Shown here in pieces: positions 57,984 through 64,000 of a stretch of DNA of 64,000 bases (positions are counted from its first letter, which is position 1; each line of letters opens with the position of its first letter). Source of the DNA: Kitasatospora aureofaciens. GTDB lineage: Bacteria > Actinomycetota > Actinomycetes > Streptomycetales > Streptomycetaceae. The notes beneath the pieces are model-generated. The model did not search any database, had not been told where the DNA came from, and saw nothing but the letters and a program-made list of their open reading frames with translations. Both the position numbers and the translations under genes were made by a program. Location of the stretch: NCBI GenBank assembly GCA_000720845.1, contig JODU01000003.1:310001-374000 (forward strand). The letters run 5' to 3'.

Positions 57984-59009
57984 TCACTGGAACGAGTACG
58001 GGTTCAGCGCGTCGTCCGGCAGGTGCTCGATCTGGACGCGGTCGCCGATGCCGGCCTCCTCGGCGAGTTCGAGCAGCACGTCGAGGGCCACGTGGTCCTC
58101 GAGCCCGAAGCCCGTCGAGTCGAAGACCGTGACACCGTCCCGGTGCCGCGCCGCGGTCTCCGGGTCGGCGCACAGCGTCATGAGATCGGGACCGACGTCG
58201 CCCTCCTCCAACTGCTGGCACTCTCCCTCCCGCAGCGCCTGCGCCAGGTGGTCCGGCGTCACGAACGCCGACTTCAGGACTGGCACCGGGACCTCGAACT
58301 TGCCGATGAGGTCGGCTCCGATCGCGTTGATGTGCACGTGCGGCCGCAGGTTCGCGCCGCTCAGCACCGGGCCGTCGCCCACACCGACGGAGGTGACGGT
58401 GCAGATGATGTCCGCCGCCGCCTCCAGCTCGGCCGGCTCCACGACCTCGATGTCGAGGTCCAGGAAGTCCACCCGGTCCGCGAACGAACGCGCGTGGTCC
58501 GGGTCGATGTCGTGCACCAGGATCCGCTCCAGCGGGAACACCCGGCTCAGCGCGTGCGCCTGGGTCACCGCCTGGGCGCCGGCACCGACCAGACCGAGGA
58601 CCCGGCTGTCGGGACGGGCCAGCAGCCTGCTGGCGATCGCCGAGGCGGCTCCGGTGCGGATCGCGGTGGGCAGGATGCCGTCGCACACCGCCAGCAGACG
58701 GCCCGTCACGTCGTCGTAACGCGTGAGGGATCCGATGATGGTGGGCAGTTGGAACACACCGGGGTTCGACGGTGTGTAGGCCACCGTCTTGATCGTTATG
58801 GAACGCCCCGGATCATGGTGCGGCATCCACTCGAGGATGGCCGCGTTCCCCGGGCCGCGGAGAAAACCGTCCCGAGTGGGGCTCACGCCTTTGTCCGGAG
58901 CGGTGAAGGCCTCCTGGAGCCGGACGATCATCCGGTCCATGAAGCGGTCGTTGCCGCTCTCCTTGACGAGTTTGGCAACATGCTGCCGGGTGAGGACCGT
59001 GGTCTCCAT
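57984..59009 (-). CDS. Ornithine cyclodeaminase / mu-crystallin family protein
   Basis: 341 residues. Family features: IKTVAYTPSNPG at the substrate loop, IRTGAASAIASRLLARPDS and the dinucleotide motif GLVGAGAQAVTQAHAL (~137-152), then NAIGADLIGKFEVP and DSTGFGLEDHVALD. Members make proline from ornithine or reductively make N-substituted amino acids (SbnB, alanine-dehydrogenase types). Within this region it could supply a non-protein amino acid to the GH3 enzyme. GGGGAGAAA precedes ATG 59009. Confidence 0.87.
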   Translation of the reverse strand: METTVLTRQHVAKLVKESGNDRFMDRMIVRLQEAFTAPDKGVSPTRDGFLRGPGNAAILEWMPHHDPGRSITIKTVAYTPSNPGVFQLPTIIGSLTRYDDVTGRLLAVCDGILPTAIRTGAASAIASRLLARPDSRVLGLVGAGAQAVTQAHALSRVFPLERILVHDIDPDHARSFADRVDFLDLDIEVVEPAELEAAADIICTVTSVGVGDGPVLSGANLRPHVHINAIGADLIGKFEVPVPVLKSAFVTPDHLAQALREGECQQLEEGDVGPDLMTLCADPETAARHRDGVTVFDSTGFGLEDHVALDVLLELAEEAGIGDRVQIEHLPDDALNPYSFQ

Positions 59010-59403
59010 TTTCTCCCCTCGATTGTCGTCGCACCTCGGCAGCTAATTGCCAAGGAATATGCGTCTGCCATTCCATGAACTACGATCCGCGCTCAGCCGA
59101 CACTTCAAGCAGGAAGCTATTGCGTACCCTTTTGCGGGTGCCGGTCAATTCGCGCTCCGAACGTAACCGTCCGGCTTTTAATGGTCAAGGATTCCAAGGG
59201 TCGTTACGGTTTTCCGCAGGTTCCACCCTGCGGTTTCCCGCAGGGTGGAACCTGCGGCTTTCCGTACGGTGAACCTGCGGAAAGCAACGGTCAGCACGAC
59301 GGTTTACCTCGTATCCCCGCGGCCGCCGGTGGATCTAGCGTTCTTCTCGTCGAGAACCCGACCGGCTTCCAGGGCCGGACCTGCAGCAACGGAAGGAAGC
59401 AAG
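59010..59403. other. Divergent control region between cyclodeaminase and MMPL genes
   Basis: 394 bp without a gene. It contains AT-richer DNA next to the cyclodeaminase start, the CCTGCGG palindrome array (59214-59280) and TAGCGT (59336-59341) as a -10-like box for the MMPL gene. Confidence 0.6.
59214..59280. promoter_or_regulatory. CCTGCGG palindrome array, site 2
   Basis: CCGCAGGTTCCACCCTGCGG (59214-59233) and its exact complement (59238-59257) flank TTTC; another GAACCTGCGG ends at 59280. In all there are five CCTGCGG/CCGCAGG heptamers. The inner core ACCCTGCGG-N4-CCGCAGGGT is identical to that of site 1. Confidence 0.65.
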
Positions 59404-61854
59404 GTGCGAAAGAAGCCGGCAACGGTACGGATTGCGCGATGGAGCGCCACGCACCCGTGGTCCGCCATCGGCCTGTGGGTCGTCTTCGTCGCCGCGTGCC
59501 TCGTTCTGGGCGGAGCGGCAGGTACGAACTCGATCAGCGACGAGGAGTCGGGGGTCCGCGAGTCGGGCCGCGCAGGCAAGATCGTTCACTCCGGTGACTT
59601 CCCCGAGAAGGCCGAGGAGAACGTGCTGATCACCGCCGAGGACGGCGGGAAGCTGGACCCTGCGGCCGGCCGTGAGGCCGCCGCGGACGTCGTCGAGCGG
59701 ATGAAGGCCCTCGACGAGGTGGAGGGCGTCGGCGACCCGGTTCCCGCCCCCGACGGCAAGGCCCTGCTGGTCCCCGTGACCATGAAGGGCGACACCGAGA
59801 ACGCCGACCGGCGTGTGCAACCGCTGCTCGACGCGAGCGCGTCGGTCCAGGACGCCCACGAGGGCCTGCGGGTCGACGAGGTGGGCACCGGTTCGACCGC
59901 CAAGGGCCTGTCGGAGACGCTCGGCGAGGACTTCAAGAAGGCCGAGCTGATCAGCCTGCCGCTGACCCTGCTGATCCTGCTCGTGGTCTTCGGAGCGATC
60001 ATCGCGGCAGGCGTGCCGGTGGTCCTGGCCCTGTCGTGCGTGGGCGCCGCCATCGGACTGTCCACGCTCGCCTCCCACGTGCTGCCCGAGACCAGCGCGG
60101 TCAGCAACGTCATCCTGCTCATGGGCATGGCCGTGGGCGTGGACTACTCGCTCTTCTACCTGAAGCGGGAGCGCGAGGAACGCCGCGCGGGGAAGTCCCA
60201 CGTCGACGCCATCGAGGTCGCGGCGGAGACCTCCGGGCACACCGTCGTGGTGTCCGGAACCACCGTCATCGTGGCCATGGCCGGCCTCTACCTGGCGAAC
60301 GAGGCGACCTTCGCCTCCCTGGCCACCGGCTCGATCATCGTGGTGGCGGTGGCCGTACTGGCCTCGCTGACCGTGCTGCCCGCCCTCCTCGCCAAGCTGG
60401 GACGCTGGGTCGACAAGCCCAAGGTGCCGTTCCTGTGGCGCCTCACCATGCGCTCCGGCGAGTCGCGGGTGTGGCCCGCACTGCTGCGTCCGGCGCTGTC
60501 CAAGCCCTTCATCACGCTGGTGGTGTCCGTGGGCGCGCTGCTGCTGCTGGCGGTGCCGGCCCTCGACATGAAGCTCAAGCAGCCGGGCTCCGACGACCTG
60601 TCCCGGGACATCCCCGTGGTGCAGGCGATGGACCGGCTCACCGAACACTTCCCCAGCAAGGGCACCGTGCACCAGGTCGCCGTCCGGGCGCCCGCCGACC
60701 GGGCCGACGACGTGAAGACCGCGCTGAACGGCCTCCTGGAGCGCACCGCGAAGGACGAACTCTTCGCCCACGACTCCACCCCCGCCATCGAGGTGTCCGA
60801 GGACCGCAGGGTCCACACCGTCGACGTAGGCACTCCCTACCAGCCGAAGAGCGACGGGGCCCGCGAGTCCCTGGACCTGCTGCGCGAGTGGGTGCCGCAG
60901 GCGATGGCGGACGTGCCCGACGCCGAGAGCGCGGTCGGAGGCAAGGTGGCGCAGGGCGTCGACTTCACGGGTCACCTCGAGGAGCGCATGCCCTGGGTGG
61001 TGGGCTTCGTCCTGCTGCTGACCTTCGTCACCATGGTGATGATCTTCCGGTCGATCGCCGTGGCGCTCTCCGCGATCCTGCTCAACCTGCTCTCCGCCGC
61101 GGCCGCCTTCGGTGTGCTGGTCGCCGTCTTCCAGAACACCTGGGCCGAGGGTTTCCTCGACTTCCACAGCTCGGGCGCCGTCGTCTCCTGGTTGCCGCTG
61201 TTCCTGTTCGTGGTCCTGTTCGGGCTGTCGATGGACTACCACGTCTTCGTGGTCAGCCGGATCCGCGAGGCAGCCCTCGCGGGCGCCACGACCAAGACCG
61301 CCGTCCGTGAGGGCATCACCCGCTCCGCGGGCGTGGTCACCAGCGCCGCGATCGTCATGGTCGGAGTCTTCGCGATCTTCGGCACCCTGAGCATGGTCGA
61401 GTTCAAGCAGTTGGGCGTCGGTCTCGCGGCCGCCATCCTGCTGGACGCCGTGATCATCCGGATCTACGTGCTGCCGGCCCTGATGACGGCGCTGGGCAAG
61501 TGGAACTGGTGGCCCGGCAAGGTCGCCGGCGGCCCCGGCGGACCGGCCTCCCTCCCGGACCAGGCCGAGCCCGGCAGCCGCCACGCCGAGGAGCAGCCCC
61601 AGTACGCGCGGTTCGCCGCCGGGCAGCAGTACGGGCAGCCGTCCGCGCAGCAGGCTCCGCAGCAGCACCACCAGCCGGGCGGCTACCAGCAGGGCGGCTA
61701 CCAGGAGCAGTCCTACCAGCAGGGCGGTTACCAGCAGCCGTACCACCAGGGCGGCCATCAGAGTCCCTACCAGGACCCCTACCAGCAGGGCGGACACCAG
61801 CAGCCCGGCCCGTACCGCCACGACGCCTCGCGACCCGGCTACTACGAGCAGTAG
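59404..61854 (+). CDS. MMPL-family RND transporter
   Basis: 816-residue membrane protein with two homologous halves, each with a hydrophobic N-terminal segment, an external domain and about five further transmembrane helices. MMPL landmarks are GMAVGVDYSLFYLKREREER and FGLSMDYHVFVVSRIREA, the paired Asp-Tyr proton-relay helices. Family members export lipids, siderophores and other metabolites. GTG 59404 follows AAGGAAGCAAG. The last ~100 residues are cytoplasmic and rich in Gln, Gly, Tyr and His (YQQGGYQ-type repeats). By place and shared operator sites it is the probable exporter for the neighbouring pathway. Confidence 0.9.
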   Translation: MRKKPATVRIARWSATHPWSAIGLWVVFVAACLVLGGAAGTNSISDEESGVRESGRAGKIVHSGDFPEKAEENVLITAEDGGKLDPAAGREAAADVVERMKALDEVEGVGDPVPAPDGKALLVPVTMKGDTENADRRVQPLLDASASVQDAHEGLRVDEVGTGSTAKGLSETLGEDFKKAELISLPLTLLILLVVFGAIIAAGVPVVLALSCVGAAIGLSTLASHVLPETSAVSNVILLMGMAVGVDYSLFYLKREREERRAGKSHVDAIEVAAETSGHTVVVSGTTVIVAMAGLYLANEATFASLATGSIIVVAVAVLASLTVLPALLAKLGRWVDKPKVPFLWRLTMRSGESRVWPALLRPALSKPFITLVVSVGALLLLAVPALDMKLKQPGSDDLSRDIPVVQAMDRLTEHFPSKGTVHQVAVRAPADRADDVKTALNGLLERTAKDELFAHDSTPAIEVSEDRRVHTVDVGTPYQPKSDGARESLDLLREWVPQAMADVPDAESAVGGKVAQGVDFTGHLEERMPWVVGFVLLLTFVTMVMIFRSIAVALSAILLNLLSAAAAFGVLVAVFQNTWAEGFLDFHSSGAVVSWLPLFLFVVLFGLSMDYHVFVVSRIREAALAGATTKTAVREGITRSAGVVTSAAIVMVGVFAIFGTLSMVEFKQLGVGLAAAILLDAVIIRIYVLPALMTALGKWNWWPGKVAGGPGGPASLPDQAEPGSRHAEEQPQYARFAAGQQYGQPSAQQAPQQHHQPGGYQQGGYQEQSYQQGGYQQPYHQGGHQSPYQDPYQQGGHQQPGPYRHDASRPGYYEQ

Positions 61855-61871
61855 AGCCAGGTCCCTCCGGC

Positions 61872-61928
61872 GAGGAAGGAGGGTCGCCCGTCACCCCCGG
61901 ACGGAGACGGCCCTCCTTCCTCTTTTTT
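61872..61928 (+). terminator. Intrinsic terminator after the MMPL gene
   Basis: GAGGAAGGAGGG (61872-61883) pairs with CCCTCCTTCCTC (61911-61922) and is followed by six T, the textbook form. Confidence 0.9.
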
Positions 61929-62052
61929 CGCGTGCCCGGCCGCCGTGCACGCGACGCCGTGCCCGGCAACTAGCTGCCAACGCGGCCCGCCCGGCCCGTC
62001 CCGCGGCGACGGTGGAGGTGCAACCGACACCACCGACCTCGACGGAGTGAGC

Positions 62053-63195
62053 ATGCGGATCGAACAGAGACCCCCGAACCGGTTACGGGCGGCGCTGTAC
62101 GGGGCGGGAGCGTTGCTCCTGGCCCTCCTGATGGGCCTGACCGCGGCGGCCCAGGGCCACGCCGCCGCGGGATGGCAGCCCGTGCCGCCGCCCGCCGCGT
62201 CCGGCCTCAGCGCGTACGTCCCCTTCGACGCGACCTCGGCCGTGGCGCGCAGCACGGTGCAGACGAGCACCACCTGCCTGCCCTGCGAGTACGAGCACAC
62301 GCTGTGGACCCGGCAGGCCGGCGCCTGGAGCGCCCTCCCGCTGCCTCCCGCCGGTGCCTCCACGGACGTGCTCACCGGCACCGCCCCGAACGACGTGTGG
62401 GCCCTCGGCCGGGGCGAGCGGGACTTCGGGCAGTACCACTGGGACGGCTCGCGGTGGACGGACCGGACCGTCCCGGACTTCGAGGTGCTGGCGGCCCGTG
62501 CCGTCTCCCGCACCGATGTGTGGGCGGTCGGCAACTACCGGGAGAGCGACGGGGACGTGCCCGGCGCGGTCGCCCACTGGAACGGCTCGGCCTGGACGCT
62601 GACCAAGCTCGGCGCGCCCGACGCCTGGACCAACATCAAGGCCGTGCACGTCGCGTCCGCCCACGACGTCTGGGTGGTGGGCTCGGGCGGCGGCCGCCTC
62701 TACGCCGCGCACTACGACGGCATGTCCTGGCAGGAGGTGGCCCTGCCCCGGCTGTCGGGGCTCTCGGCGACCGCGAACGCGGTGACCGTGCGGAACGGCG
62801 AGGTGTGGATCGGCGGCACCGACCGCAACATCTACACCGACAGCGGCACACCGAGGGCGTTCGTGCTGCACGGGAACGGCACGGACTGGCAGACGACCTA
62901 CGTGCCGGTGCCCGCGCCCACCGGCGACGCGTCCGAGGACCGCATGTCCGTGCAGGCCCTGGCCGTCCACGACGGAACCGTGTGGGCGGGCCTGTACGCG
63001 CATCGCGCCAAGGACCGCGGCCTGGCCCGCTGGAACGGCTCCACGTGGGAGACGGCCGCGGCCCCGGGGGCGACGCCCGGCTCCGAGGTGACGGCCCTGT
63101 ACCCGACGGCGGACGGAACCCTGTGGGCCAACGGGCTCCAGTACCCCAACGCCTACCTGAAGGGCTACGCGGCCTCCCTCGCGCCGAGCGCCTGA
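62053..63195 (+). CDS. Secreted beta-propeller-like protein
   Basis: 380 residues. N-terminal signal (LLLALLMGLTAAAQGHAAA) then repeated blades of about 45-50 residues with the DVWALG / DVWAVGNY / DVWVVGSGG motif followed by HWDGSRW, HWNGSAW, HYDGMSW and RWNGSTW. Such repeats build Kelch-like or integrin-like propellers that bind ligands or surfaces. No catalytic motif is seen. GGAG before ATG 62053 sets the start. Confidence 0.8.
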   Translation: MRIEQRPPNRLRAALYGAGALLLALLMGLTAAAQGHAAAGWQPVPPPAASGLSAYVPFDATSAVARSTVQTSTTCLPCEYEHTLWTRQAGAWSALPLPPAGASTDVLTGTAPNDVWALGRGERDFGQYHWDGSRWTDRTVPDFEVLAARAVSRTDVWAVGNYRESDGDVPGAVAHWNGSAWTLTKLGAPDAWTNIKAVHVASAHDVWVVGSGGGRLYAAHYDGMSWQEVALPRLSGLSATANAVTVRNGEVWIGGTDRNIYTDSGTPRAFVLHGNGTDWQTTYVPVPAPTGDASEDRMSVQALAVHDGTVWAGLYAHRAKDRGLARWNGSTWETAAAPGATPGSEVTALYPTADGTLWANGLQYPNAYLKGYAASLAPSA

Positions 63196-63198
63196 CAC

Positions 63199-63240
63199 CA
63201 CGGTGGAGGGGCCCGGCGTTTGCCGGGCCCCTCCACCGTG
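63199..63240. terminator. Strong bidirectional hairpin terminator
   Basis: Perfect 19-bp arms, CACGGTGGAGGGGCCCGGC (63199-63217) and its complement (63222-63240), around GTTT, between convergent genes. Confidence 0.9.
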
Positions 63241-63247
63241 CGGGCCC

Positions 63248-64000
63248 TCAGGGACCGGTGAGGAACTGCACGAGCAGCTTGTTCACCGTCTCGGGATCCT
63301 CCAGGTAGCCGTAGTGCCCGCAGCCCTCGACGAGGTCGAAGCGGGCGCCGGGGACGGCGTCGGCGACCTCGCGGCCCAGCCGGGGCGGAGTGACCAGGTC
63401 GTCGGCGAAGGCGATGACCTGGCAGGGGACACGGATGCCCCGGTACGCGGCCAGCCGGTTCTCCAGCCGGCTGACCTCCATCTGCGCCCGCTGCCCCGGA
63501 CCGGGCGCGGACGTCAGCTCGAACAGGTCGAGCCAGTCCGCCATGGCCGCGTCGTCGTCGAGCGTCCGAGGCGACAGCGACTTCAGGGCGCGCAGGACGG
63601 CCGCGTAGCGGTCAGGGAGCCGTACTCCCGAGTCGTACAGGTCGATCTCCGTGCGCGTCAGCTCGGCGCGCAGGAAGTCGGTGCGACCCCGGGTGGCCAT
63701 CAGGACGGCCCGGCCGACCAGGTCGGGACGCGCCAGTGCCAGTTCCTGGGCGACGAACGCGCCCATGGAGGTGCCGACGACGGCGGTGGGACCGAGGTCC
63801 AGACGCTCGATGAGCCCGGCCACGTCCGCGACCATGTCCTGGAGGGTGAACCCCTCGGGGCACTCGGAGGACGGGGGGACGCCCCGGTTGTCGAGGGTGA
63901 TCACACGCAGACCGGCCGCGGTGAGCGCGGGTACCTGGTGCAGTTGCCACACGGTACGGCCGCCACCGGTGCCCTGGATCATCACCACCGGGTCGCCGGT
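63248..64000 (-). CDS. Alpha/beta hydrolase, N-terminus outside the window
   Basis: Partial: the frame runs past position 64000 (the codons before ATG 63988 read TGDPV), so the first residues lie to the right. About 250 codons are visible. Oxyanion region IQGTGGGRTVW, DNRGVPPS, nucleophile Ser in VVGTSMGAFVAQELA, Asp in AFADDLVTPP and His in EGCGHYGYLEDP make a complete triad. This form is common near secondary-metabolite genes in Streptomyces. Substrate unknown. Confidence 0.85.
   Translation of the reverse strand, partial: TGDPVVMIQGTGGGRTVWQLHQVPALTAAGLRVITLDNRGVPPSSECPEGFTLQDMVADVAGLIERLDLGPTAVVGTSMGAFVAQELALARPDLVGRAVLMATRGRTDFLRAELTRTEIDLYDSGVRLPDRYAAVLRALKSLSPRTLDDDAAMADWLDLFELTSAPGPGQRAQMEVSRLENRLAAYRGIRVPCQVIAFADDLVTPPRLGREVADAVPGARFDLVEGCGHYGYLEDPETVNKLLVQFLTGP

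Overview
The window is chromosomal DNA of a Streptomyces or a very close relative. GC is very high, codons end almost always in G or C, several genes start right after a TANNNT -10 box (leaderless), and the gene set fits: an AA10 chitin LPMO behind paired DasR-type sites, an NCS1/hydantoin-pyrimidine locus, HisKA_3 kinase/LuxR regulator pairs, an XRE-MmyB regulator beside an SDR, and an MMPL exporter. I see no rRNA, tRNA, CRISPR array, intact insertion sequence or replication origin.

Layout. 1-1.7 kb: the end of a polyol uptake/dehydrogenase operon. 1.8-6.3 kb: a patch with decayed genes (an XRE-MmyB pseudogene, an IS110 transposase remnant) around a large TerD-nuclease fusion and a DUF1963 protein. 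6.3-9.7 kb: a PcaD-PcaC fusion (pcaL), an MBL-fold hydrolase, exonuclease III and a small DUF6278-like protein. 10-16.3 kb: polymer use, with a secreted amidase, a chitin LPMO, a GH35 beta-galactosidase, its LacI regulator and a broken F5/8C-domain gene between them. 16.3-23.2 kb: a membrane protein of unknown role, gamma-glutamyltransferase, a second-type ClpC ATPase, a repeat-filled gap, and a methionine aminopeptidase divergent from a small XRE regulator.

23.3-32.2 kb is one reductive pyrimidine/hydantoin degradation locus: two beta-ureidopropionase-like nitrilases, an omega-aminotransferase, a PucR regulator, a dihydropyrimidinase, an F420-type LLM oxidoreductase and an NCS1 permease. Uptake, ring opening, decarbamoylation and transamination of the beta-amino acid are therefore all encoded together. 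32.2-39 kb holds a secreted protein, a methyltransferase/AhpD-like pair, a two-component pair, a lipoate ligase and an orphan kinase whose phospho-acceptor histidine is Tyr. 39.1-46 kb is a single 2306-residue secreted enzyme joining a GH92 mannosidase, carbohydrate-binding modules and a class A acid phosphatase.

48.3-61.9 kb is the most unusual region. Five minus-strand genes with overlapping stop and start codons encode two proteins I do not recognise, a GH3-type acyl-adenylating amide synthetase, an HMG-CoA reductase fused to an APH-type kinase, and a thymidylate-kinase-like P-loop kinase. Next to them lie a DedA membrane protein, a kinase/regulator pair, an ornithine-cyclodeaminase-family enzyme and an MMPL exporter. 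Two divergent control regions share a near-identical palindrome built from CCTGCGG. I read this as a candidate uncharacterised biosynthetic system using mevalonate or a related branched acid; that reading is inference. The window ends with a secreted beta-propeller protein and a partial alpha/beta hydrolase.
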